A stretch of DNA of 5,420 nt from Butyricicoccus sp. (GTDB taxonomy: Bacteria; Bacillota; Clostridia; Oscillospirales; Butyricicoccaceae), in the NCBI GenBank assembly GCA_020025755.1, contig JAHHRO010000076.1, forward strand, positions 1 to 5,420, read 5' to 3'. Position 1 is the first letter of the stretch, and each line of letters begins with the position of its first letter. The notes under the pieces were generated by a model. The model worked only from the letters and a program-made list of their open reading frames with translations. It made no database searches and had not been told where the DNA came from. Shown in pieces: positions 1-5,400 of the stretch. Both the position numbers and the translations under genes were made by a program.

Positions 1-30
1 AAGCGACCGCTGCCAAGGCGGTCGCTTTTG
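1..30 (-). terminator. Rho-independent terminator hairpin after the acyltransferase operon
   Basis: A perfect 10-bp inverted repeat (AAGCGACCGC / GCGGTCGCTT) with a 7-nt loop starts right beside the stop codon of the last minus-strand gene. Read on the plus strand the stem is followed by TTTT. Read on the minus strand, the direction that matters for this operon, the U-tract would lie beyond the window edge and cannot be seen. The symmetric A/T flank makes a bidirectional terminator plausible, also serving any convergent gene to the left. Confidence 0.8.
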
Positions 31-1089
31 CTATTTGTATTTGTCCTGTGCCGAGGGCGGATACAGGCTGTCAAAGTCATAATTTTTCATTAGAGAGCGC
101 AGACGGCTGACAAGGGTAGAGACTGCGGCGTCGTCCAAGGGCGGATTGTCTGCCATATAATCAACCATATATCGATTGACCTCGCTGCGATAATGCACCA
201 TGTCGGTGTAATTGTCATAGTTTGTCGTCAATGCGTTTTGGTCGATGAAGCTGTAAAACCGTACATTTTCTTTGTCCTTGTAGCGGTTGGCTGTATCGTA
301 GAGCAGGAACATCATGGCATCGATCTGCCCCTGACGGCGAATGCTGTCAAAATACAGCGTGGAATATGGCGGAAAATACAGATAGAAGGTAGTTTCCGGA
401 TGGCTGTCGATCCATTTATCTATGATCGCAAGGTTGGCGCGCAGATCTTTGTTGAAGATATGGCGGTCATACTGAAAGCCGATATCCTTTGGACGGCGAT
501 AAGAGGCGATGGCGACATCCAGCCCGTATCGGGTCTGCGGTGTTTCCCACATGAATGCGGTATCCAGATCGTTGTGTTTTCCGGTAAGGCTTGCAATCAG
601 GGTGGCAGTGCAGGATTCCAGCAAGATATCTTTGTTGAGCAGATACTGTGCATCATTGAAGGGGTTAAAGTCGTAAAGATAGGCTGGGATCTCGTGAGGG
701 TTCTTGGGATCAGCGGAGAGCAGGCGTGGGTCAAGGCTCCAATAGACACGCTTGATCTCGTGGGTCTCGTATGCGGTTTCCAGTGCGCGGTCGAAGTCGG
801 AGAAAGTACCACCCGGATAGCTTACTTTGAGTGTTTTTCCACCAAAGCGTTCATCAAACCAGCTTGCACGGAAATTGGATGTAACGGAGGATCCGATACA
901 GATAGAATCATACGCCTGATGTTTGATGAGTCCAGCGTTTTGGTAACGTTCATTGGTGTAGGTTGCCTCAATGCCTGCAAAGGGCAGATGATATTGGAAG
1001 GCAGGGTCAAGTATGAAAACAGTGATTGCGCTGAACAGCAGCAAGCTGACGACGGTTCCAACTATTTGGAGCACATATTTTTTGTACAA
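31..1089 (-). CDS. Membrane-anchored SGNH-hydrolase-like protein, partner of the MBOAT acyltransferase
   Basis: This gene encodes 352 aa and begins with TTG; AAGGAGGG lies 6 nt upstream and fixes the start. Residues about 7-27 form one hydrophobic segment, so the rest is probably extracytoplasmic. Seen in the sequence: IGSSVT (65-70) resembles SGNH block I with S68 as candidate nucleophile; PGGTFSD (92-98) could be the block II glycine region; YWSLD (116-120) lies where a block III strand is expected, without a classical GxND; DMVH (296-299) fits the block V DxxH with D296 and H299 completing a triad. Family knowledge: AlgJ/AlgX, DltD and related SGNH-fold proteins act next to MBOAT proteins to pass acyl groups to extracellular polymers. 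The 12-nt gap to the upstream MBOAT gene supports the same role here. The acceptor and acyl donor are unknown. A catalytically inactive or purely structural partner is also possible. The gene is sure; the biochemical role is inferred. Confidence 0.85.
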   Translation of the reverse strand: MYKKYVLQIVGTVVSLLLFSAITVFILDPAFQYHLPFAGIEATYTNERYQNAGLIKHQAYDSICIGSSVTSNFRASWFDERFGGKTLKVSYPGGTFSDFDRALETAYETHEIKRVYWSLDPRLLSADPKNPHEIPAYLYDFNPFNDAQYLLNKDILLESCTATLIASLTGKHNDLDTAFMWETPQTRYGLDVAIASYRRPKDIGFQYDRHIFNKDLRANLAIIDKWIDSHPETTFYLYFPPYSTLYFDSIRRQGQIDAMMFLLYDTANRYKDKENVRFYSFIDQNALTTNYDNYTDMVHYRSEVNRYMVDYMADNPPLDDAAVSTLVSRLRSLMKNYDFDSLYPPSAQDKYK

Positions 1090-1095
1090 ATAAGA

Positions 1096-1103
1096 CCCTC
1101 CTT
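1096..1103 (-). promoter_or_regulatory. Ribosome binding site fused to upstream stop codon; sets a TTG start
   Basis: On the minus strand the sequence reads TAAGGAGGG, so the TAA stop of the MBOAT gene overlaps the Shine-Dalgarno sequence of the next gene. Six nucleotides (TCTTAT) separate it from TTG at 1089-1087. No in-frame ATG lies at a comparable distance, so the TTG start is well supported. The arrangement suggests translational coupling. Confidence 0.85.
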
Positions 1104-2547
1104 AGAAATTAAAATACAGAAATGTGTGAATACCAGTAAAAGAAAGGATGCTCCAAACCAACAGGATGGTAGAAATGGTGAACTGTAGAGTCGATGGCTG
1201 GAAGACATCTGTTTTCACGGTACGGTCAAGTGCATTGCGCGGCATCAGGCAAAGAAGAAGCGCAAGCACGAGGAAAAAGATCGTAGCGGTCAGACCGAGG
1301 GTCTCGCTTTGCAGGCGCAGGATCTGATTGACGACCTTTGCCTCTGTGACCATAAAACAGGAGTAGAAGTCGTAGGGGAGCGGCGTCCATGTGCCAGAGA
1401 ACAGACGGGAGAAGAACTGAAATGTGGCAGAAAGATTGGGTGCACGGAAAAATACCCATGCAAAATTCACGAATGAGAAGGTCAGAAGCCAGCCGATCGG
1501 TTTGGGCAGACGCTTTTCTGTATAACGGTCGCGAATTTTTGTCAGCGTGAGTGCAAGCCCGTGCAGACCGCCCCAGAGAATGAATGTCCAGCTTGCGCCA
1601 TGCCACAGACCGGAAACCAGAAAGACGATCATAGTATTGATACAGGTGCGTGCAAAGTCCCTGTGTGAGCCGCCGAGAGGGATATATAGATACTGCGTGA
1701 AAAAGCGCGTCATGGTCATATGCCAGCGTTTCCAAAACTCTGCAATGGAGCAGGCGCGATAGGGGGAATCAAAGTTCTGCGGCAGGTCAATGCCGATCAT
1801 TTTGGTCACACCGGAAGCGATATCGCAGTAGCCGGAGAAGTCAAAGTATAGCTGAAACGTATAGGCAAGCATAGCAACAAAAGCGGTAGAACTGTTCAGC
1901 GTGGATACCGTTCCCCATGCGATATTGACGGCTTGTCCAAAGATATCTGCAAGCAGAACTTTTTTTGCAAGACCATATCCGACCAGCGTCAAGCCGCGTG
2001 CAATGTTTTCCCAGTTTACGGTATGACAAGCCGGATCGCGCAGTTGTGGGATGATTTCACTGTGAAATGCGATCGGACCGCTCATGACATAGGGAAAGAA
2101 AGAGACGAACAGTGCATATTCTGAAAGCGCGTAGGGTTCGGCTTTGCCGCGGTAGGCATCAATGAGATATGCGACCTGTTGGAAGGTAAAAAAGCTGATG
2201 CCCAGAGGGAGCAGCAGGGAAAGTGGGGTGAATTTGGAGCCGGTGAGCAGGGTGACATTTTGTAAGATGAAGTTTGCGTATTTTAACAGACCGAGCGTGC
2301 CAAGGTTCAGGAGCAATCCAAGTGTCAGCCAGCCTTTTTTTTGTGTTTGTGTGAGTTTTCGCCCGATCCACCAGTTCACAAGTGTGCTGATGAGGAGAAC
2401 GGGGAGACCGGAAAGGTCATTGGCTGCATAAAACCACAGGGACATGGCAAGCAGGAACAATGGCGCAGAGCGAGCCGAACTGACATACCAGCCGATCACA
2501 CAGAGCGGCAGAAAGAGCAGCATGAATAAATAAGAGTTGAATAGCAT
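1102..2547 (-). CDS. MBOAT-family membrane-bound O-acyltransferase (AlgI/DltB/PatA-like)
   Basis: This 481-aa polytopic membrane protein probably moves an acyl group (often acetyl) across the membrane onto an extracellular glycan or other surface polymer. The start is MLFNSYLFMLLFLPL, a typical opening for this family, preceded by GGGAGGA. The frame stays open 49 codons further upstream, but that stretch is AT-rich, lacks a ribosome binding site and its ATG lies on a promoter -10. Visible family motifs: FFTFQQVAYLID (119-130), LYFDFSGYCDIA (233-244), NFDSPYR (258-264), FWKRWHMTMTRF (271-282), YIPLGG (289-293 region) and SGLWHGASWTFILWGGLHG (312-330). H316 in the WHG motif and H329 are the conserved candidate catalytic histidines. 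Length is usual for the family. It is the first gene of a two-gene operon with an SGNH-like partner. No dltA or dltC lies nearby, so teichoic acid D-alanylation is not supported; the true substrate is unknown. Confidence 0.93.
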   Translation of the reverse strand: MLFNSYLFMLLFLPLCVIGWYVSSARSAPLFLLAMSLWFYAANDLSGLPVLLISTLVNWWIGRKLTQTQKKGWLTLGLLLNLGTLGLLKYANFILQNVTLLTGSKFTPLSLLLPLGISFFTFQQVAYLIDAYRGKAEPYALSEYALFVSFFPYVMSGPIAFHSEIIPQLRDPACHTVNWENIARGLTLVGYGLAKKVLLADIFGQAVNIAWGTVSTLNSSTAFVAMLAYTFQLYFDFSGYCDIASGVTKMIGIDLPQNFDSPYRACSIAEFWKRWHMTMTRFFTQYLYIPLGGSHRDFARTCINTMIVFLVSGLWHGASWTFILWGGLHGLALTLTKIRDRYTEKRLPKPIGWLLTFSFVNFAWVFFRAPNLSATFQFFSRLFSGTWTPLPYDFYSCFMVTEAKVVNQILRLQSETLGLTATIFFLVLALLLCLMPRNALDRTVKTDVFQPSTLQFTISTILLVWSILSFTGIHTFLYFNF

Positions 2548-2551
2548 GATA

Positions 2552-2558
2552 TCCTCCC
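2552..2558 (-). promoter_or_regulatory. Ribosome binding site of the MBOAT gene
   Basis: GGGAGGA on the minus strand lies 4-5 nt before ATG at 2547-2545. It decides in favour of the 481-aa product over a longer in-frame reading that would start at 2694. Confidence 0.88.
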
Positions 2559-2628
2559 ATACATGCAGTATAATCAGAGTCACAAAAAAGCGCGGAAGAT
2601 ATAAGCGGCGATAGGACAGAGCAAATAT

Positions 2629-2655
2629 AAAAAAATATATTTTTTTCGCGAAAAA
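2629..2655. repeat. Two overlapping perfect palindromes in the MBOAT leader
   Basis: A7-TATA-T7 at 2629-2646 is an 18-bp perfect palindrome. TTTTTCGCGAAAAA at 2642-2655 is a 14-bp perfect palindrome that shares its T-run. They lie about 80-110 nt upstream of the MBOAT start, inside the predicted leader if transcription begins near 2686. They could be protein-binding sites or bent DNA. The A/T stem has no GC pairs, so it is a poor intrinsic terminator. No regulator can be named. Confidence 0.5.
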
Positions 2656-2692
2656 GGGGAAAAGCCAGCCGGAATCTTGCACGTTTGGAATC

Positions 2693-2701
2693 ATTATAGC
2701 A
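2693..2701 (-). promoter_or_regulatory. Probable extended -10 promoter for the MBOAT operon
   Basis: The minus strand reads TGCTATAATG: a consensus TATAAT (2698-2693) with the TGn extension of an extended -10. The -35 position (about 2716-2721, TACCAT on the minus strand) is poor, which is tolerated by extended -10 promoters. Transcription would start near 2686 and give a leader of roughly 140 nt. A weaker alternative, TATACT at 2572-2567, lies much closer to the gene but has no good -35. Confidence 0.5.
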
Positions 2702-2761
2702 TAAAAAAGAGATGCATGGTAGAAAAAATCTGGGTTTTTCGGTGTGAAATGTTATAAAGGA

Positions 2762-2779
2762 TATGAATAAATATTCATA
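2762..2779. promoter_or_regulatory. ARG box: predicted ArgR/AhrC operator
   Basis: TATGAATAAATATTCATA is an inverted repeat with 8-bp arms and a 2-nt centre. It fits the published ARG-box consensus wNTGAATwwwwATTCANw at every defined position: TGAAT, then AAAT, then ATTCA, with A/T outer bases. ArgR/AhrC hexamers bind such sites with arginine as co-effector. The box lies 183 bp upstream of the binding-protein start, 112 bp upstream of its -35, and about 75-95 bp upstream of the predicted MBOAT transcription start. Which promoter it controls is not settled by the sequence. The importer is the natural target because arginine uptake genes are known members of ArgR regulons. ArgR usually binds paired boxes; a degenerate neighbour (TGAAA-TGTT-ATAAA) is at 2745-2758 but is weak. 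Confidence 0.7.
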
Positions 2780-2790
2780 AAAATATTTTG

Positions 2791-2803
2791 TTTCAAATTG
2801 AAA
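2791..2803. repeat. Short dyad TTTCAA-A-TTGAAA beside the ARG box
   Basis: Six-base arms are separated by one base, 11 bp downstream of the ARG box. It is a possible second operator, but short A/T-rich dyads arise often by chance in this region. It fits neither the ARG-box nor the CodY-box spacing. Confidence 0.25.
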
Positions 2804-2891
2804 ATCATAGATTCTGTATAAAATGACGGTTTTTTGAAGAAAATAGTGCAAAAAAATGTTGCTTTATTGGGGAGAGTTTTTTAAAAAGCGG

Positions 2892-2919
2892 TTGCAATTT
2901 ATGTAAAACAGTGTATAAT
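2892..2919 (+). promoter_or_regulatory. Sigma-A-type promoter of the amino acid importer operon
   Basis: TTGCAA (2892-2897) and a perfect TATAAT (2914-2919) are separated by 16 nt. A/T-rich tracts (TTTTTTAAAAA) lie just upstream of the -35 and could act as an UP element. Transcription would start near 2926, giving a 5' leader of about 37 nt with no room for a riboswitch. The -10 overlaps a dyad (GTAT-AATA-ATAC, 2913-2924) that resembles a degenerate ARG box. Confidence 0.75.
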
Positions 2920-2949
2920 AATACTCAATCAAGGTTTATGATATGTTTT

Positions 2950-2955
2950 GGAGGA
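2950..2955 (+). promoter_or_regulatory. Ribosome binding site of the solute-binding protein gene
   Basis: GGAGGA ends 7 nt before ATG at 2963 and 13 nt before a second ATG at 2969. The spacing favours 2963. A TTG at 2948 overlaps the site itself and cannot be the start. Confidence 0.88.
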
Positions 2956-2962
2956 CAAGAAA

Positions 2963-3745
2963 ATGGGCATGAAGAAAAAAATGGCAGGTCTCATGGCTCT
3001 GTCTATGATGGCATTTGGTGTAATGGCTGGCTGCGGCAGTGCGCAGAATAGCAGCACACAGGATGGCGGCGCACCGGCTGAGGGCGGTACCCTGCGCATG
3101 GGAACCAACGCAACCTTCCCACCCTACGAATCAGTAGATGAGAACAACAAGGTCGTAGGTATTGATGCAGATATTGCACAGGTGATCGCAGATAAGCTCA
3201 ATATGGAGCTTGAGATCATCAACATGGAATTTGATGCGCTGATTCCGGCACTGGGCGCAGGACAGATCGATTTTGCAATGGCTGGCATGACTGCAAAACC
3301 GGAGCGTGCAGAGCAGGTGGACTTCAGCACTTCCTATACAACCGGTATTCAGGTGATCATCGTGCAGGAAGGCTCTGATATCACAACAGTAGAGGATCTC
3401 AAGAGTAAGAAGGTCGGCGTACAGACGGGAACCACTGGTGATGAGTATTGTTCAGATGATTTGGGAGAGGATCATGTACAGCGTTTTGAATCGGGTATCG
3501 TTGCAACACAGGCACTGGTAAATGGTCAGATCGACGCAGTTGTAATCGACAATGAACCAGCAAAGGCTTATGTGGAAGCAAATGAAGGCCTCAAGATCCT
3601 CGATACCCAGTATGCAGTCGAGGACTATGCAGCAGCAATTGCAAAGGGAAACACCGAAATGTATGACAAGATCAATGGGGTACTGGAAGAACTCAAGGCT
3701 GATGGTACCATTGACAAGATCATTGCAGAGTATATCCACGAGTAA
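2963..3745 (+). CDS. Polar amino acid ABC transporter, solute-binding lipoprotein (SBP family 3)
   Basis: This 260-aa lipoprotein captures an amino acid outside the membrane and delivers it to the permease encoded next. Residues 1-23 form a lipoprotein signal: MKKK, a hydrophobic stretch, then VMAGC with C24 as the lipidated cysteine; Met at -3 is less common than Leu. A Ser/Gln/Gly-rich linker (25-43) follows. The family 3 fold begins at LRMGTNATFPPYE (44-56), continues with GIDADIAQVIADKL (66-79, close to the family signature), MTAKPERAEQVDFS (109-122, where R115 is expected to hold the ligand carboxylate), GVQTGTTGDEY (152-162) and VVIDNEPA (193-200, where D196 is expected to hold the ligand amino group). 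Length is normal. Sequence style and the ARG box upstream point to arginine or another basic amino acid, as in ArtP-type proteins, but glutamine or cystine cannot be excluded from sequence alone. Confidence 0.95.
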   Translation: MGMKKKMAGLMALSMMAFGVMAGCGSAQNSSTQDGGAPAEGGTLRMGTNATFPPYESVDENNKVVGIDADIAQVIADKLNMELEIINMEFDALIPALGAGQIDFAMAGMTAKPERAEQVDFSTSYTTGIQVIIVQEGSDITTVEDLKSKKVGVQTGTTGDEYCSDDLGEDHVQRFESGIVATQALVNGQIDAVVIDNEPAKAYVEANEGLKILDTQYAVEDYAAAIAKGNTEMYDKINGVLEELKADGTIDKIIAEYIHE

Positions 3746-3770
3746 AAAACGATCAAACAGGGGAACGAAA

Positions 3771-3807
3771 CAAGGGGACGGCGGATGCCGCCCCTTGACC
3801 TTGTTTT
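3771..3807 (+). terminator. Intercistronic hairpin, possible partial terminator or mRNA stabiliser
   Basis: CAAGGGG-A-CGGC / GCCG-CCCCTTG forms an 11-bp GC-rich stem with one bulged A and a GGAT loop (3771-3797). It is followed by ACC and then TTGTTTT. The T-tract is offset and interrupted, so termination is probably incomplete. Such hairpins between a binding-protein gene and its permease often raise the binding protein to permease ratio, by partial termination or by protecting the upstream message from 3' exonucleases. Confidence 0.6.
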
Positions 3808-3826
3808 GGTATGAAGATGAGCGTAT

Positions 3827-3835
3827 AAAGGGAGG
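3827..3835 (+). promoter_or_regulatory. Ribosome binding site of the permease; sets a GTG start
   Basis: AAAGGGAGG ends 9 nt before GTG at 3845. The next in-frame ATG (3854) would be 18 nt away, which is too far, so GTG is preferred. Confidence 0.8.
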
Positions 3836-3844
3836 TATATTGTT

Positions 3845-4630
3845 GTGCCGGTTATGAAGTTTGCCGACTGGCTGAATGCAATGCCAGATTGGATCGCGGG
3901 TCTGCCGCAGGGCATGCAAAGATTTATTTATGAAATTTTCCAAACCTTCGTGTTCGAGGATCGTTGGAACACGTTCTTTCTCAGCGGACTGAAAACGACC
4001 TTTATCATTGCGGTCGGCGCGCTGATCCTTGGCATTATTCTCGGTGTGTTGGTTGCGGTCGTGCGTTCCGCGCATGATTCCAGACGCACCAAGCCGCCAT
4101 TCCTGCTCCGGCTGGCAAATGGCGTCTGCAAGCTGTATCTGACCATCATCCGCGGTACACCGGTCATGGTACAGCTGCTCATTATGGGCTATGTTATCAT
4201 GGTGCCCAAACTAGGCTCCATTGAAACGATCTGGTGCGCGATCATTACATTTGGTATCAACTCGGGTGCGTATGTAGCGGAGATCGTGCGCTCGGGCATC
4301 ATGGCAGTCGATCATGGGCAGATGGAGGCAGGCCGTTCGCTGGGTCTGAGTTATGTGCAGACCATGCGCTATATCATTGTGCCGCAGGCGATCAAAAATA
4401 TCCTGCCTGCCCTCGGCAACGAGATGATTACATTGGTCAAGGAGACCTCGGTCGTTATGGTCATCTCCGTACAGGATCTGACACAGGCGGCAAAGGTCAT
4501 TGTGACAAAAACCTATAATGCCATCGTGCCCTATGTGAGCTTGGCGATCCTGTATCTCATCATTATCCTGATCATGACCAAGCTGCTTGCAATTTTCGAG
4601 AGGAGGCTGCGTGAAAGTGATCGACGTTAA
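3845..4630 (+). CDS. Polar amino acid ABC transporter, permease protein (HisM/GlnP/ArtQ-type)
   Basis: This 261-aa inner-membrane protein forms the transmembrane channel of the importer; with only one permease gene present, it probably acts as a homodimer. An N-terminal segment of about 45 residues precedes the first membrane span (TTFIIAVGALILGIILGVLV, 51-70). Then come YLTIIRGTPVMVQLL (98-112), diagnostic of the amino acid permease family, and the EAA coupling loop EAGRSLGLSYVQTMRYIIVP (161-180) followed by QAIKNILPALGNE (181-193), which contacts the ATPase. KETSVV (199-204) and a last span near 230-250 complete the fold. It starts 99 nt after the binding-protein gene, behind a hairpin, and its last 20 nt overlap the ATPase gene. 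No oddity apart from the GTG start. Confidence 0.95.
   Translation: MPVMKFADWLNAMPDWIAGLPQGMQRFIYEIFQTFVFEDRWNTFFLSGLKTTFIIAVGALILGIILGVLVAVVRSAHDSRRTKPPFLLRLANGVCKLYLTIIRGTPVMVQLLIMGYVIMVPKLGSIETIWCAIITFGINSGAYVAEIVRSGIMAVDHGQMEAGRSLGLSYVQTMRYIIVPQAIKNILPALGNEMITLVKETSVVMVISVQDLTQAAKVIVTKTYNAIVPYVSLAILYLIIILIMTKLLAIFERRLRESDRR
4601..4606 (+). promoter_or_regulatory. Ribosome binding site of the ATPase gene, inside the permease gene
   Basis: AGGAGG lies 4 nt before GTG at 4611 and 10 nt before a second in-frame GTG at 4617. The first gives the family-like opening MKVIDVKNL; the second gives MIDVKNL. Both are credible; 4611 has slightly tight spacing and 4617 is slightly loose. A TTG at 4587 lies upstream of the site and is not credible. 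Confidence 0.75.
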
Positions 4631-5339
4631 AAATCTGGAAAAATCCTATGGGGATCACAAGGTGCTCAAGGGTGTCAACGAACATATCGAAAAGGGAGAA
4701 AAGGTCGTTATCATTGGACCGTCCGGTTCGGGTAAGTCCACCTTCCTGCGCTGCCTGAATCTGCTGGAGCAGCCCACGGGCGGCAGCATTACCTTTGAGG
4801 GTGTGGATATTACCGACCCTAAGAACGATATCAATAAAATGCGGCAAAAGATGGGTATGGTGTTCCAGCAGTTCAATCTGTTCCCACACCTGACCGTGCG
4901 CGAAAACATCAAGCTGGCACCGATCAAACTCGGACTCATGACGGCGGAGGAAGCCGATCGACGTGCACTGGAACTGCTGGCGCGTGTTGGTCTGCCGGAC
5001 AAAGCGGATGCATATCCAAAGCAGCTTTCGGGCGGACAGCAGCAGCGTATCGCGATCGCGCGTGCGCTGGCAATGAATCCGGATGTTCTGCTGTTTGATG
5101 AGCCCACCTCTGCGCTGGATCCTGAAATGGTTGGTGAAGTTCTGAATCTCATGAAGGAGCTGGCAGATGAAGGCATGACCATGGTGGTTGTGACACACGA
5201 AATGGGCTTTGCGCGTTCTGTAGCGACCCGTGTGCTGTTTATGGATGGCGGCGTTGTGGCGGAGCAGAACGATCCGGAAACCTTCTTTACAAATCCACAG
5301 CACCCAAGACTCAAGGAGTTTCTCTCGCAGGTATTGTAA
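4611..5339 (+). CDS. Polar amino acid ABC transporter, ATP-binding protein (GlnQ/HisP/ArtM-type)
   Basis: This 242-aa cytoplasmic ATPase powers amino acid import and works as a dimer bound to the permease. All nucleotide-binding motifs are intact: A-loop Y13, Walker A GPSGSGKST (36-44), Q-loop in VFQQFNLFPH (84-93) with Q86, signature LSGGQQQR (139-146), Walker B VLLFDEP (159-165) with catalytic E164, D-loop SALD (167-170) and switch H196 in VVVTHEM. The sequence VFQQFNLFPHLT is characteristic of the polar amino acid uptake subfamily. Length is typical and there is no C-terminal regulatory domain such as the one in methionine transporters. It starts within the permease gene (20-nt overlap), so translation is probably coupled, and the operon ends just after it. 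The start could instead be GTG at 4617, shortening the protein by two residues. Confidence 0.96.
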   Translation: MKVIDVKNLEKSYGDHKVLKGVNEHIEKGEKVVIIGPSGSGKSTFLRCLNLLEQPTGGSITFEGVDITDPKNDINKMRQKMGMVFQQFNLFPHLTVRENIKLAPIKLGLMTAEEADRRALELLARVGLPDKADAYPKQLSGGQQQRIAIARALAMNPDVLLFDEPTSALDPEMVGEVLNLMKELADEGMTMVVVTHEMGFARSVATRVLFMDGGVVAEQNDPETFFTNPQHPRLKEFLSQVL

Positions 5340-5344
5340 TAAAA

Positions 5345-5369
5345 AACCCGAAAGCCTAGCTTTCGGGTT
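5345..5369 (+). terminator. First palindrome after the importer operon
   Basis: AACCCGAAAGC / GCTTTCGGGTT is a perfect 11-bp stem with a CTA loop, beginning 5 nt after the ATPase stop and preceded by an A-run. It looks like an intrinsic terminator stem, but only TT follows before GAGG, so the usual U-tract is missing. It may work together with the next hairpin. Confidence 0.65.
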
Positions 5370-5370
5370 G

Positions 5371-5400
5371 AGGCTGTCGAAAAACTTCGACAGCCTTTCT
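5371..5400 (+). terminator. Second palindrome with short U-tract, likely terminator of the importer operon
   Basis: AGGCTGTCGAA / TTCGACAGCCT is a perfect 11-bp stem with an AAAC loop (5371-5396), followed by TTCT. Stem strength and position fit an intrinsic terminator. The sequence GAGGCTGTCGAAAAA also resembles the terminal inverted repeats of some insertion sequences, so a dispersed repeat is an alternative. Confidence 0.65.

Larger units (their letters stand above)
2548..2962. other. Divergent AT-rich regulatory region between the two operons
   Basis: This 415-bp stretch holds no convincing gene. From left to right it contains the MBOAT ribosome binding site, two adjoining A/T-rich palindromes (2629-2655), a minus-strand extended -10 promoter (2693-2701), an ARG-box palindrome (2762-2779), a smaller dyad (2791-2803), and the importer promoter (2892-2919) with its ribosome binding site (2950-2955). 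Open frames through it are AT-biased, lack ribosome binding sites and have no recognisable protein content. Confidence 0.8.

Noticed and set aside
193..1188. 331-codon plus-strand open frame antisense to the SGNH-like gene
   Set aside because: It has no ribosome binding site, its translation shows no recognisable domain and is irregular in composition, and it is fully explained as the opposite strand of a gene with clear motifs and a good start.
2548..2694. N-terminal 49-residue extension of the MBOAT protein
   Set aside because: The upstream ATG forms part of a TATAATG promoter element, lacks a ribosome binding site, and the family-typical N-terminus with a strong ribosome binding site begins at 2547.
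2791..2804. CodY box at the TTTC...GAAA dyad
   Set aside because: The arms are separated by five bases rather than the single base of the CodY consensus AATTTTCWGAAAATT.
2788..2822. Alternative importer promoter using TATAAA at 2817-2822
   Set aside because: TTGAAA is only 13 nt and TTGTTT 23 nt from this -10; the promoter at 2892-2919 is clearly better.
2417..2851. 144-codon minus-strand frame overlapping the MBOAT start and intergenic region
   Set aside because: Its content is AT-driven (Phe/Tyr/Ile/Leu/Cys-rich), no ribosome binding site is seen, and it overlaps the MBOAT gene in another frame.
2926..2962. Riboswitch or T-box in the importer leader
   Set aside because: The predicted leader is only about 37 nt and shows no stem-loop or specifier-like structure.
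3801..3829. Internal promoter TTGTTT-N17-TATAAA before the permease
   Set aside because: Spacing is ideal, but transcription would start near 3836, downstream of the Shine-Dalgarno sequence, leaving the permease untranslatable; the T-rich -35 is better explained as the tail of the hairpin.
4572..5303. 243-codon minus-strand open frame antisense to the ATPase gene
   Set aside because: The opposite strand encodes an ATPase with every canonical motif; this frame is His/Gln/Arg-rich without family resemblance and is a shadow.
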